A stretch of 64,000 nt of DNA, taken from positions 5,208,001 to 5,272,000 of the forward strand of contig NZ_CP134500.1 of the NCBI RefSeq assembly GCF_031760065.1, written 5' to 3'. The notes beneath the pieces are model-generated. The model did not search any database. It was given only the letters and a program-made list of their open reading frames with translations, and was not told the origin of the DNA. Below, piece by piece: positions 41,819-50,971 of the stretch. The position numbers and the translations under genes were made by a program. Every line of letters starts with the position of its first letter. Position 1 is the first letter of the stretch. This stretch comes from Streptomyces durocortorensis. Its GTDB lineage: Bacteria; Actinomycetota; Actinomycetes; Streptomycetales; Streptomycetaceae.

Positions 41819-42649
41819 ATGAACGCGACATCCACCGGAGCGCTCCTGCTGTGCCGGGCCGACCCCGAGACCGTACGGCCGCTCGCCCACCTGCTGCGCG
41901 AGCAGATGCTGCTGACCCGGGCGGGCGAGGAGTGGTCCGTGCTCGTGCCCGAGGGGAAGCCCTGGCGGACCGGGGGAGCGGGGCAGGAGGCGGCCGAGCC
42001 GGTGGACCGGGTCCTCGGTGGCTGGGCGACCGCCCTCGCCGTCGGCTCCGCCTGGCCGGTGCTCGCCCTGTGGTGGGACGCCGACCGCGCCGGATACACC
42101 CTCGCGGCCGGATTCCGCCGCCCCGTGGGCTACGTCTGGCTCGGCGACGGCACCCCGGTGGGCGAGGACGAGGCCATGCGCACCTTCGCGGCCCGGCTCG
42201 GCCTCGACCCGGTGCTGGACCTCCAGGCGCTGGAGGAACTGAGCCGCCCGGACCCCGACGCGGACGCCGATGCCCGGCTGCGCGGGCTGCTCGCCGTCCT
42301 CACCCGCACCGGACTGACCCTGCCCGCCGGACTCACGCCCGGCGCGAGCGGGGACCGGCTGCGCAGCGTCGCCGAGGCCCGGCCCGGCACGGAACGCGTC
42401 GCGTGGGCCGGGTGGCGGGACGCCGTACGCGTCGAACTCGACGCGGTCGAGAGCAGCCGGGTGGGCCCGTGGGTGCGCGGCCCCCGGGCCCGTGCCATCG
42501 CCGCAGTCCAGCTCGCGGCCGGGCTCCCGCTGCTGCTGTGGGGCGCCCGCCGCCGCAGCGGAGGCTGGGTCGCGGCCGGGGCGCTGCTGCTGGTGCAGGG
42601 AGCGCTGGGACTCGCGTACGAACGGGCCAGGGCGGGCGCCGAACGGTAG
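41819..42649 (+). CDS. Conserved hypothetical protein with C-terminal hydrophobic helices
   Basis: A 276-residue protein. The first 220 residues look soluble, with several Trp residues (EEWSVLVPEG, WPVLALWWDADRAGYTLAAGFRRPVGYVWLGDG). The C-terminus has two hydrophobic segments (AIAAVQLAAGLPLLLWGARR and GGWVAAGALLLVQGALGLAYE), so it could be a tail-anchored membrane protein. The ATG is the likely start. I recognise no named family; it appears conserved beside kgd in Streptomyces. It converges on the DUF6104 gene. Confidence 0.75.
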   Translation: MNATSTGALLLCRADPETVRPLAHLLREQMLLTRAGEEWSVLVPEGKPWRTGGAGQEAAEPVDRVLGGWATALAVGSAWPVLALWWDADRAGYTLAAGFRRPVGYVWLGDGTPVGEDEAMRTFAARLGLDPVLDLQALEELSRPDPDADADARLRGLLAVLTRTGLTLPAGLTPGASGDRLRSVAEARPGTERVAWAGWRDAVRVELDAVESSRVGPWVRGPRARAIAAVQLAAGLPLLLWGARRRSGGWVAAGALLLVQGALGLAYERARAGAER

Positions 42650-42677
42650 ACCGCCCCAGCGTTGCGCGTCCCGAGGG

Positions 42678-42863
42678 TTACGCGTCCTCGTCGTCCTCGT
42701 CGTCCAGCCGCGCCAGCCAGGTCGCGAGGCGCTCGACGGGCACCTCGAAGTCGGGGTTGAGATCGACGAACGTCCGCAGCTGCTCGGCGAGCCACTCGAA
42801 GGTGACCTCCTCCTCGCCGCGCCGCTTCTCCAGTTCCTCGATGCCACGGTCCGTGAAGTACAT
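42678..42863 (-). CDS. Small DUF6104-like protein
   Basis: A 61-residue acidic protein starting MYFTDRGIEELEKRRGEEEVTFEWLAEQLRTFVD and ending with the acidic tail DDEDDEDA. It matches a small conserved protein found next to kgd in Streptomyces. The start is the only ATG giving this family sequence; upstream sequence in the same frame is antisense or kgd-shadow. No function is known. It lies downstream of kgd and its terminator. Confidence 0.75.
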   Translation of the reverse strand: MYFTDRGIEELEKRRGEEEVTFEWLAEQLRTFVDLNPDFEVPVERLATWLARLDDEDDEDA

Positions 42864-42900
42864 GGGAGAAGGATATCGAGGCCCGCGCCCGCCCGGAACG

Positions 42901-42943
42901 CCGGAGACCCGGCTCCGCGACAGGTGCGGAACCGGGTCTCCGG
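42901..42943. terminator. kgd terminator hairpin
   Basis: CCGGAGACCCGG at 42901-42912 pairs perfectly with CCGGGTCTCCGG at 42932-42943. It lies 34 bp after the kgd stop on the minus strand. Confidence 0.85.
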
Positions 42944-42976
42944 TGACGTACGAACAGCTCGTACAGCCAGGTGGTC

Positions 42977-45900
42977 CTAGGCCTCGAAGACCTCGTTGAC
43001 CAGCTGCGTCTGCTCCGCCTGGTGACGCTTGGCCGAGCCGACCGCCGGGGACGAGCCGTGCGGTCGCGAGATGCGGCGCAGGCGCTCGCCGTGCGGCACG
43101 TCCGAGCCGACCGCGAGGTCCAGGTGGTCGATCAGGTTGAGCGCGATGAACGGCCACGCACCCTGGTTCGCCGGCTCCTCCTGCGCCCACAGGTACTTCT
43201 CGGCGTTCGGGTACTTCGCGATCTCGGCCTGGATCTCCGCACCCGGCAGCGGGTACAGCCGCTCCAGGCGGATGAGCGCCGTCTCGGTGTCGCCGCGCTT
43301 CTCGCGCTCGGCGTCCAGGTCGTAGAACAGCTTGCCCGCGCAGAAGACGACCTTGCGGACGTCCTCGGCCTTGACCGTCGAGTCCCCGATCACCGGGCGG
43401 AAGCCGCCGGAGGTGAACTCCTCGATCTTCGACGCCGCGGCCTTCAGACGCAGCATCGACTTCGGGGTGAAGACGATCAGCGGCTTGTGGTGCGGGTTGT
43501 GCACCTGCCAGCGCAGCAGGTGGAAGTAGTTCGACGGCAGGGTCGGCATCGCGACCGTCATGTTGTCCTGCGCGCACATCTGGAGGAAGCGCTCGGGGCG
43601 CGCGGAGCTGTGGTCCGGGCCCTGGCCCTCGTAGCCGTGCGGCAGGAGCAGCGTGACGCCGGAGGTCTGGCCCCACTTCTGCTCGGCCGAGGAGATGAAC
43701 TCGTCCACGACGGTCTGCGCGCCGTTGACGAAGTCACCGAACTGGGCCTCCCAGATGACCAGCGACTCCGGACGGGCCAGCGAGTAGCCGTACTCGAAGC
43801 CCATCGCCGCGTACTCGCTGAGCAGCGAGTCGTAGACGTTGTAGCGGGCCTGGTCCTCGGAGAGGTACAGCAGCGGGGTGTAGTCCTCGCCGGTGACCTG
43901 GTCGACCAGGACCGCGTGGCGCTGGCCGAACGTGCCACGGCGGGTGTCCTGGCCGGCGAGCCGGACCGGGGTGCCCTCCATCAGCAGCGAACCGATGGCC
44001 AGCGTCTCGCCCATGCCCCAGTCGATCGTGCCGTTCTCCACCGAGGCCGCGCGACGCTGCATCTGCGGCATCAGACGGGGGTGCACGGTGATCGACTCGG
44101 GGATGTTGACCTGGGACTCGGCGATCCGCTTGACGACCTCCGAGGAGACCGCCGTGTCGAGCGTCACCGGGAACGCGGCCTGCGGCTCCGGTACGTGCGG
44201 GGCGGCGGGCTGCGAGGTGGCCTCGCGGACCTCCGCGAAGACCTTCTCCAGCTGGCCCTGGAAGTCCTGGAGCGCCTGCTCGGCCTCTTCCAGCGTGATG
44301 TCGCCGCGACCGATGAGGGACTCGGTGTAGAGCTTGCGCACCGAGCGCTTCTTGTCGATCAGGGTGTACATCTGCGGGTTGGTGAACTCCGGGTTGTCGC
44401 CCTCGTTGTGACCGCGGCGGCGGTAGCAGATGAGGTCGATCACGACGTCCTTGTTGAACGCCTGCCGGAACTCGAAGGCGAGCCGCGCGACGCGGACCAC
44501 GGCCTCCGGGTCGTCGCCGTTGACGTGGATGATCGGCGCCTCGATCATGCGCGCCACGTCGGTGGCGTACATCGAGGAGCGCGAGGACTCCGGGGCGGCG
44601 GTGAAGCCGACCTGGTTGTTGATCACCACGTGCACGGTGCCGCCGGTGCGGTAGCCGCGCAGCTGCGACATGTTGAGCGTCTCGGCGACGACGCCCTGGC
44701 CCGCGAAGGCCGCGTCGCCGTGGAGCGCGACCGGCAGGACCGTGAAGTCCGTGCCGCCCTTGTTGATGATGTCCTGCTTGGCGCGGGCGATGCCCTCCAG
44801 GACCGGGTCGACCGCCTCCAGGTGCGAGGGGTTGGCGGCCAGCGAGACCTTGATCTGCTCGCCGTCCAGACCGGTGAAGGTGCCCTCGGCGCCCAGGTGG
44901 TACTTGACGTCCCCGGAGCCGTGCATCGAGCGCGGGTCGAGGTTGCCCTCGAACTCCCGGAAGATCTGCGCGTACGACTTGCCGACGATGTTCGCCAGCA
45001 CGTTCAGGCGGCCGCGGTGGGCCATGCCGATGACGACCTCGTCGAGGCGGGCCTCGGCGGCGGAGTCGAGGACGGCGTCGAGCAGCGGGATGACGGACTC
45101 GCCGCCCTCCAGCGAGAACCGCTTCTGGCCGACGTACTTCGTCTGGAGGAACGTCTCGAACGCCTCGGCCGCGTTCAGCCGGCGCAGGATGCGCAGCTGC
45201 TCCTCGCGCTCGGGCTTGGGGCGCGGGCGCTCGACCCGGTCCTGGAGCCACTTGCGCTGCTTCGGGTCCTGGATGTGCATGAACTCGATGCCGGTGGTGC
45301 GGCAGTACGACTCACGGAGCACGCCGAGGATGTCGCGGAGCTTCATCATCGTCTTGCCGGCGAAACCGCCGACCGCGAAGTCCCGCTCCAGGTCCCACAG
45401 GGTGAGGCCGTGCTCGGTGATGTCGAGGTCGGGGTGCTTGCGCTGGTGGTACTCCAGCGGGTCGGTGTCGGCCATGACGTGGCCGCGGACCCGGTAGGAG
45501 TGGATCAGCTCGAAGACCCGTGCGGCCTTGGTGACGTCGTCGTCGTGCGAGGCGTCGATGTCCTTGAGCCAGCGGACCGGCTCGTAGGGGATGCGCAGCG
45601 CCTTGAAGATCTCGTCGTAGAACTCGTTCTCGCCGAGCAGCAGCTGGGACAGGACCCGCAGGAACTCGCCGGAGGCGGCGCCCTGGATGACCCGGTGGTC
45701 GTAGGTCGAGGTCAGCGTCATGACCTTCGAGATACCGAGCTTGTTCAGGGTGTCCTGAGAGGTGCCCTGGAACTCCGCCGGGTAGTCCATCGCGCCGACG
45801 CCCATGATGAGGCCCTGACCGGGCATCAGGCGGGGCACCGAGTGGACGGTGCCGATACCGCCGGGGTTGGTCAGCGAGGCGGTGACGCCGGTGAAGTCGT

Positions 45901-46813
45901 CCATGCCGAGCTTGCCGATGCGGGCGCGCCGGACGATGTCCTCGTACGCCTGCCAGAACTCGAAGAAGTTGAGCGTCTCGGCCTTCTTGATGGCCGCGAC
46001 GACCAGCTGGCGGTCACCGTTCGGCTTCACCAGGTCGATGGCGAGACCGAGGTTGACGTGCTCCGGCTTGACCAGGGTCGGCTTGCCGTCCTTCTCCGCG
46101 AAGGAGTAGTTCATCGACGGCATGGCCTTGAGGGCCTGCACCATCGCGTACCCGATGAGGTGGGTGAAGGAGATCTTCCCGCCACGGGCGCGCTTGAGGT
46201 GGTTGTTGATGACGATGCGGTTGTCGAAGAGCAGCTTCACCGGGACCGCGCGGACGGACGTGGCCGTCGGCAGCTCCAGCGAGGCGTTCATGTTCTTCGC
46301 GACGGCGGCCGAGGGGCCGCGCAGCGTCACGTACTCCGGGCCGGCCGGGGCCTCGGTGGACTCCTCGGCCTTGGCGGGCGCGGCAGCGGGCTTCGCCACC
46401 GCGGGCTTCGCCGGGGCCGGGGCCGGGGCGGCCTTCGCCGCGGCCGGGGCGGCCTCGGCGGGCTTGGCCGGAGCCGCCTTCGCCGGGGCTGCCGGAGCAG
46501 CGGCTGCGGGCTTCGCCGGAGCCGGAGCGGCTGCGGGAGCGGCCGGTGCGGCCTGCGCGGGGGTGGTGGCGGTCACCGCAGCCCCCGAGGCTGCGGCGCC
46601 GGGAACGGGCTTGTCCGCCGTGCCGGACGTGCCCGGCTTGTAGTCGGCGAAGAAGTCCCACCAGGCGCGATCGACCGAACTGGGATCCTGGAGGTACTGC
46701 TGGTAGATCTCGTCGACGAGCCATTCATTGGCGCCGAACGCAGCGGCCGGGTTGGTGCCCGGGCTGGCTTGGTCGGTCGAGACGCTTGAGTTACTGGGGG
46801 ACTGAGACGACAC
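42977..46813 (-). CDS. kgd: Multifunctional 2-oxoglutarate dehydrogenase/decarboxylase Kgd (OdhA)
   Basis: A 1278-residue fused E2-E1 enzyme of the TCA cycle, typical of Actinobacteria. The N-terminal helix ([30 protein letters not shown], residues about 26-55) is followed by an Ala/Pro linker of about 120 residues. The E2 acyltransferase domain has its catalytic His in [13 protein letters not shown]. The thiamine-dependent E1 part has [17 protein letters not shown] and [22 protein letters not shown], the ThDP/Mg2+ site. It makes succinyl-CoA with other subunits. The GTG at 46813 gives the family length; there is no strong ribosome site, and a GTG at about 46843 is an alternative. Control by the FHA protein GarA/OdhI is known for relatives. 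Confidence 0.95.
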   Translation of the reverse strand: MSSQSPSNSSVSTDQASPGTNPAAAFGANEWLVDEIYQQYLQDPSSVDRAWWDFFADYKPGTSGTADKPVPGAAASGAAVTATTPAQAAPAAPAAAPAPAKPAAAAPAAPAKAAPAKPAEAAPAAAKAAPAPAPAKPAVAKPAAAPAKAEESTEAPAGPEYVTLRGPSAAVAKNMNASLELPTATSVRAVPVKLLFDNRIVINNHLKRARGGKISFTHLIGYAMVQALKAMPSMNYSFAEKDGKPTLVKPEHVNLGLAIDLVKPNGDRQLVVAAIKKAETLNFFEFWQAYEDIVRRARIGKLGMDDFTGVTASLTNPGGIGTVHSVPRLMPGQGLIMGVGAMDYPAEFQGTSQDTLNKLGISKVMTLTSTYDHRVIQGAASGEFLRVLSQLLLGENEFYDEIFKALRIPYEPVRWLKDIDASHDDDVTKAARVFELIHSYRVRGHVMADTDPLEYHQRKHPDLDITEHGLTLWDLERDFAVGGFAGKTMMKLRDILGVLRESYCRTTGIEFMHIQDPKQRKWLQDRVERPRPKPEREEQLRILRRLNAAEAFETFLQTKYVGQKRFSLEGGESVIPLLDAVLDSAAEARLDEVVIGMAHRGRLNVLANIVGKSYAQIFREFEGNLDPRSMHGSGDVKYHLGAEGTFTGLDGEQIKVSLAANPSHLEAVDPVLEGIARAKQDIINKGGTDFTVLPVALHGDAAFAGQGVVAETLNMSQLRGYRTGGTVHVVINNQVGFTAAPESSRSSMYATDVARMIEAPIIHVNGDDPEAVVRVARLAFEFRQAFNKDVVIDLICYRRRGHNEGDNPEFTNPQMYTLIDKKRSVRKLYTESLIGRGDITLEEAEQALQDFQGQLEKVFAEVREATSQPAAPHVPEPQAAFPVTLDTAVSSEVVKRIAESQVNIPESITVHPRLMPQMQRRAASVENGTIDWGMGETLAIGSLLMEGTPVRLAGQDTRRGTFGQRHAVLVDQVTGEDYTPLLYLSEDQARYNVYDSLLSEYAAMGFEYGYSLARPESLVIWEAQFGDFVNGAQTVVDEFISSAEQKWGQTSGVTLLLPHGYEGQGPDHSSARPERFLQMCAQDNMTVAMPTLPSNYFHLLRWQVHNPHHKPLIVFTPKSMLRLKAAASKIEEFTSGGFRPVIGDSTVKAEDVRKVVFCAGKLFYDLDAEREKRGDTETALIRLERLYPLPGAEIQAEIAKYPNAEKYLWAQEEPANQGAWPFIALNLIDHLDLAVGSDVPHGERLRRISRPHGSSPAVGSAKRHQAEQTQLVNEVFEA

Positions 46814-47000
46814 GGCGGCAACCGCCCTCTTCCGCTTCACAAGGTGATGGACAGCGGAAATCAAGGCTACGCCCCCCTGACCGTTCCTTGCAGGCCGGGC
46901 CGGTGCTTCGTCGTGCACATCACATCGGAAGACGGGTTTCGGCGCAGGAAATGGCGGGAAACAAGCGAGGTTCCACTGCACTCCGGGTACGCAGGACCGT

Positions 47001-47024
47001 GGATACGGCCGTCCGACCGTATCC
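47001..47024. promoter_or_regulatory. Inverted repeat between kgd and the kinase gene
   Basis: GGATACGG (47001-47008) and CCGTATCC (47017-47024) form a perfect 8-bp inverted repeat. It could be the weak terminator of the kinase operon or an operator in the kgd promoter region. Orientation does not decide. Confidence 0.4.
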
Positions 47025-47095
47025 CCTGGAGATCCCCTACTGGCATGGCACGTATGAACGTGCCCTTCCGGTTCGACCCTATGTCAACGTCATCG

Positions 47096-48172
47096 TCAAC
47101 TGCGCTGCTCGGGGATTCCCGGAAGGGTGACCTGGATGCGGCAGCCACGAACGGATTCGGCCACCCCGATCCGTCCGCCGTGCAGATCCACTGCCCAGCG
47201 GGCGATCGCGAGCCCCAGCCCCGTACCGCCGTCGCTGCCCGGCCCGTGCGGGGACGGCACCTGGCCCCGGTTGAAGCGCTCGAACACCCGGTGGCGCTCC
47301 GTCTCCGGGATGCCGGGGCCCTCGTCGACGACCTCCAGCTCCAGAGACTCGGGATACGCCCCGCGGCGCGCCAGCACCGTGACCCGGCCGTGCGGCGGGC
47401 TGTGCTTGACCGCGTTGTCGATGAGGTTGGCGACCACCTGGTGCAGTCGCTCGGTGTCCGCGTGCGCGGTGAGCTCCGGCGGCGAGACGTCCAGGTGCAG
47501 ATGGACGTCCGTACGGGAGTGATTGCCCGAACCCGACGGCAGGCGTCGGTGGGAGGCGGCGAGATTGGCCTCTTTCAGTACGCCCGAGAGATACGGCCAC
47601 ACCTCGAACCGGCGTGCCTTCAGTGCGACGACCCCGTTGTCCAGGCGCGACAGATCCAGCAGTGTCTCCACCAGCCGACCGAGCCGCTCGGTCTGCTTCA
47701 GCGCCGTGCACATCGTCTCGGGATCGGCGGCGGACACCCCGTCCACCACGTTCTCCAGCACCGCTCTCAGCGCCGCGATGGGGGTGCGCAGCTCGTGCGA
47801 GACATTGGCGACCAGCTCCTTGCGGTGCCGGTCCTCCGCCTCCAGATCGTCCGCCATGCGGTTGATCGTCTGGGCCAGGTCGCCCAGCTCGTCCCGCCGC
47901 CCGGCGCCGCTCACCCGGCGGGTGTAGTCGCCGTGCGAGATGGACCGGGCCACCGCGCGCATCTCGTCCAGCGGCGCGGTCAGACCGTGCGCCACGAACT
48001 GGGTGATCAGCAGTGTCGCGATCACCGAGAACACGGTGATGAACTGGAACTCGGTCCGGGTCCGCAGGGCGACGATCAGCAGTCCGGTGGTGATGAACAC
48101 CGAGACCACGACGAGCGTGCCCAGCTTGGCCTTGATCGAGAAGGGCCGCATCCCGGGCCCTGGCCAGGTCAT
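47096..48172 (-). CDS. OmpR-type sensor histidine kinase
   Basis: A 358-residue membrane kinase. Two adjacent hydrophobic helices at the N-terminus (LGTLVVVSVFITTGLLIVAL and FITVFSVIATLLITQFVAHGL) leave almost no outer loop. A HAMP domain (LTAPLDEMRAVARSISHGDYTRRV) precedes the H-box ELVANVSHELRTPIAALRAVLE. The ATPase domain has LIDNAVKHSPPHG, DEGPGIPETERHRVFERF and GTGLGLAIARWAVDLHGG. It pairs with the response regulator whose stop it overlaps by four bases. In Streptomyces this system lies next to kgd and near lon. Confidence 0.92.
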   Translation of the reverse strand: MTWPGPGMRPFSIKAKLGTLVVVSVFITTGLLIVALRTRTEFQFITVFSVIATLLITQFVAHGLTAPLDEMRAVARSISHGDYTRRVSGAGRRDELGDLAQTINRMADDLEAEDRHRKELVANVSHELRTPIAALRAVLENVVDGVSAADPETMCTALKQTERLGRLVETLLDLSRLDNGVVALKARRFEVWPYLSGVLKEANLAASHRRLPSGSGNHSRTDVHLHLDVSPPELTAHADTERLHQVVANLIDNAVKHSPPHGRVTVLARRGAYPESLELEVVDEGPGIPETERHRVFERFNRGQVPSPHGPGSDGGTGLGLAIARWAVDLHGGRIGVAESVRGCRIQVTLPGIPEQRS

Positions 48173-48906
48173 GGCGCCGGAGTCTCCAGGGCGTAGCCCA
48201 CACCGTGCACGGTACGGATGCGCTCCGCGCCGATCTTCCGGCGCAGCGCCTTGATGTGGCTGTCGACCGTGCGGGTGCCAGAGGCGTCCGCCCAGTCCCA
48301 CACCTCGGCCAGCAGCTGCTCCCGGGAGAGCACCGCCCGCGGGGTGTTGGCCAGGCAGACCAGCAGGTCGAACTCGGTCGGCGTGAGGTGGACGTCCTCG
48401 GCGCGCACCCGGACCCGGCGCTGCGCGTGGTCGATCTCCAGCTCACCCAGACGCAGTATCCCGCTGCGCGGGGTGACGGCGGCCAGTGCGGCCCGTTCCA
48501 CTCGCCGCAGCAGCACATGCACCCGGGCGGCCAGCTCCCGCATGGAGAACGGCTTGGTCATGTAGTCGTCGGCACCGACGCCGAGCCCGACGAGCATGTC
48601 CGTCTCGTCGTCGCGCGCGGTGAGCATCAGCACCGGCACCGGGCGCTGGGCCTGCACCCGGCGGCAGACCTCCAGGCCGTCGAAGCCGGGAAGCATGATG
48701 TCGAGCACCATCAGATCCGGCTGCCAGGCCTCGGCCGCGTCCACGGCCGCGGGGCCGTCCAGCGCGGTCTGGACCAGAAAGCCCTCCGCCCGCAGCCGGG
48801 CGGAAACGGCGTCGACGATCGTGGGGTCGTCCTCGACCACCAGCACCCGGCGCTGAGCCCCCGGGGTGGCCGCGACGCCGTTGTGGGTGGTGTGTGTCTG
48901 TTCCAT
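48169..48906 (-). CDS. OmpR/PhoB-family response regulator
   Basis: A 245-residue regulator. The receiver has VLVVEDDPTIVDAV, the phosphorylated Asp in LMVLDIMLPGFDG, Thr in LTAR and Lys in DYMTKPFSM. The C-terminal winged helix contains LTPTEFDLLVCLANTPRAVLSREQLLAEVWDW and RTVDSHIKALRRKIG. The ATG at 48906 begins MEQTHTTHNGVAATPG; an upstream codon is possible but poor. The kinase gene follows with a four-base overlap. Confidence 0.93.
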   Translation of the reverse strand: MEQTHTTHNGVAATPGAQRRVLVVEDDPTIVDAVSARLRAEGFLVQTALDGPAAVDAAEAWQPDLMVLDIMLPGFDGLEVCRRVQAQRPVPVLMLTARDDETDMLVGLGVGADDYMTKPFSMRELAARVHVLLRRVERAALAAVTPRSGILRLGELEIDHAQRRVRVRAEDVHLTPTEFDLLVCLANTPRAVLSREQLLAEVWDWADASGTRTVDSHIKALRRKIGAERIRTVHGVGYALETPAP

Positions 48907-49140
48907 CGCCCCGCCCCTGCCCGTTCTCGCGGGAGGCATCCCCCCGGAGGCACGTTCTTCGCTCGTGGATTTCGTGGGTGAACCCGTGTGCCGGTCAGCA
49001 GCGTAAAGGCAGCGGAGGGCTCCCGGCTACGCAGGGTGTTGCCCCGCCGGTACGCGTTCGGGCCGGGCGCGTGGCCGGATCGTCGGGCTTGTGCCGGATG
49101 ACCCGTGCCAGTGCCGTGCCGCGCATACCGGGTCGGGGCT

Positions 49141-49863
49141 TCAGAGACCCTTCGATGCGAGATGGACCACGTCGGGCACACCTCGGGCAACGGCCACTTC
49201 TTCGGCCCCAACCCCACTGAACCCGGCATTCCGCAACGCTTGTTCGAAGGCCGGGGACGGCTGCGCGGACCAGATGGCGAGCACGCCGCCCGGGGTCAGC
49301 CGGTCGTGGCAGTGGGCGAGTCCCGTGGGGGAGTAGAGGCTCCCGTTGTCCTCCGTGACGGTCCAGTCGGGCCCGTTGTCGATATCCAGACACAGGGCGT
49401 CGTAACGCTCCGTGGTTGTACGGAGATGGGCCACCAGGTCCGTGTGCAGGATCGAGGCCCGGGGATCGGCGAGCGCGGCCCCGGAGATCCGTGCCAGCGG
49501 CCCGTCCCGGTGCCAGCCGATGATCGCCTGCTCCCGCTCCGCGACCACGATCCGCCCCCAGCGCCCCTCCTCGGCGGCACGCACCAGCGAGAAGCCCACG
49601 CCCAGCCCGCCGATCAGCACGGAGGGGCCGGTCCGCCCGGCGGGCAGGGCATCCAGCGCGGCATCGATCAGCAGCCGCTCGGAGCGTCCGTCGGAGGTGT
49701 CCATCAGGAAACAGCCGTTGGCGATGATCTCGTAGTGCTCCCCGCGCTCCCGCAGAACGACCTCGCCGAACGGCCCGTCGCGGCGGTCGAGGGTGACGGG
49801 GGTGTCGGCGGAACGCGTCGGCATCGATTCATCGGGGGCGGTCATCGCGGACGTCGCGGACAT
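49141..49863 (-). CDS. Spermidine-synthase-like SAM-dependent transferase
   Basis: A 240-residue protein of the polyamine-synthase fold. GGLGVGFSLVRAAEEG near residue 85 is motif I, followed by RIVVAEREQAIIGW and YDALCLDIDNGPDW, which keep the acidic positions of spermidine synthases. There is no N-terminal beta domain with a full aminopropyl site, so it may be a methyltransferase or other SAM enzyme. The ATG at 49863 gives MSATSAMTAPDES. It lies upstream of, but 234 bp from, the two-component genes and downstream of the nucleotidyltransferase. Confidence 0.8.
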   Translation of the reverse strand: MSATSAMTAPDESMPTRSADTPVTLDRRDGPFGEVVLRERGEHYEIIANGCFLMDTSDGRSERLLIDAALDALPAGRTGPSVLIGGLGVGFSLVRAAEEGRWGRIVVAEREQAIIGWHRDGPLARISGAALADPRASILHTDLVAHLRTTTERYDALCLDIDNGPDWTVTEDNGSLYSPTGLAHCHDRLTPGGVLAIWSAQPSPAFEQALRNAGFSGVGAEEVAVARGVPDVVHLASKGL

Positions 49864-49984
49864 GTCGTGGCTCTCCGGTCTCCGGTCGTGGCAGTCGGTG
49901 CCCGTCCATCCTGTCCTGCGGGCCGCGCGGAACGCCAAAGCTTTGCGGCCGCCCGCCACCGCCCCCGCCCTGGGTGCGTCCGGT

Positions 49985-50815
49985 TCACGGCCGAGGCGCC
50001 TTCTTCCCGTGCACCGCCGTGTACTCGGCCGCCAGCCAGGGCCCCAGGTCGTCGAGGAACAGGCGGAGCAGGCCCGGGTCGGGGGAAGCGGTACGGGCCG
50101 CGGCCGCGGCGGCGGTACGCATCCGGGCCGCGCGCCCCGGGTAGTAGCGGCCGAACACCTCGGCGGACTCCTCCAGGTCGCTCGTCCAGCCGCCCCAGCG
50201 GGGCATGACCAGCGTGAAGCCGGTACGGACGAGGCGCCGGGCCACGCGTCGGCAGAGCCGCGTCCGGTCGGCGTCGGCCAGGTCCTCCGCCGTCGCCGTC
50301 GCCGTCGCCGTCGCCGACGCCCGCCAGCGCGGCAGCGCGAGCGCGAGATCGCCGTTGGTCTCGCGGGCGAGCAGCGAGGTGGGGCGGTAGCGGGGCAGGA
50401 CGGAGGCGAGGTCGGGCCCGAGCAGCGGGGTGCACAGGCAGGCGACGAAGAAGCCGAGGTCGTGCCGTTCCAGCTCGCTGAGTGCGGTACGCGCACGGAC
50501 CATCAGGATGCCCGCCGTGTCGATGGCCGGGTGGTCGGTATCGAGCGCGGCGGCGACGCCGACGGCGTCGCCGCGGTCCGCGTCCGTCGGCTCCCCGCGC
50601 AGTGCCAGCAGCAGATCGAGGTCCGAGCGCCCGGGAACAGCCGACCCGCGCGGAACGCTCCCGTACAGGTAGGCACTGTGCAGCCGCTCGCTCCCGAACG
50701 CCTCGGCGATACGGGAACGGGCATCCGCAACCACCGGCGCGAACGTCTCCGGGACGCGGTCGAGGCTTCCTTCGCGGGCGATCGTGCCGTCCTCGGCGAG
50801 ACCTTTTCCGTTCAT
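49985..50815 (-). CDS. Nucleotidyltransferase-domain protein
   Basis: A 276-residue protein. The nucleotidyltransferase motif YGSVPRGSAVPGRSDLDLLL (residues about 49-68) has Gly-Ser and the Asp-x-Asp pair that bind Mg-ATP. The remainder is helical and ends GPWLAAEYTAVHGKKAPRP. It resembles aminoglycoside adenylyltransferases and HI0073-like proteins, but resistance cannot be claimed from sequence. A run of Ala-Thr repeats (SATATATATAEDL) comes from a hexanucleotide repeat. It is divergent from lon. Confidence 0.8.
   Translation of the reverse strand: MNGKGLAEDGTIAREGSLDRVPETFAPVVADARSRIAEAFGSERLHSAYLYGSVPRGSAVPGRSDLDLLLALRGEPTDADRGDAVGVAAALDTDHPAIDTAGILMVRARTALSELERHDLGFFVACLCTPLLGPDLASVLPRYRPTSLLARETNGDLALALPRWRASATATATATAEDLADADRTRLCRRVARRLVRTGFTLVMPRWGGWTSDLEESAEVFGRYYPGRAARMRTAAAAAARTASPDPGLLRLFLDDLGPWLAAEYTAVHGKKAPRP
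50288..50315. repeat. In-frame hexanucleotide repeat
   Basis: About four to five copies of GCCGTC (read on the plus strand) lie in the nucleotidyltransferase gene and encode Ala-Thr pairs. Changes in copy number would keep the frame. Confidence 0.8.
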
Positions 50816-50929
50816 GCGAGCACTGTGCCGGAAAGGCCCGAGCGGCGGCCTCCGCCCCCGGCCCCGCCCCCTCGGCGCGTGATCGCTGAGAGCGAACAGG
50901 CCCCGGGGAACATTCAACGGCTCATGAGC

Positions 50930-50950
50930 ATTGAGTCCACATAGCTCAAC
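50930..50950. promoter_or_regulatory. HAIR-like HspR operator upstream of lon
   Basis: ATTGAGT, seven bases (CCACATA), then GCTCAAC matches the HAIR element CTTGAGT-N7-ACTCAAG, with the TTGAG/CTCAA arms intact. It ends 21 bp before the lon start. HspR repression of heat-shock genes including lon is known in Streptomyces. Confidence 0.75.
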
Positions 50951-50971
50951 TTGCCTGCCGAAGGGGAGATC

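Noticed and set aside
42971..46789. A very long open frame opposite kgd
   Set aside because: It is a GC-skew mirror of the kgd codons, has no recognisable domains, and covers a gene with clear catalytic motifs.
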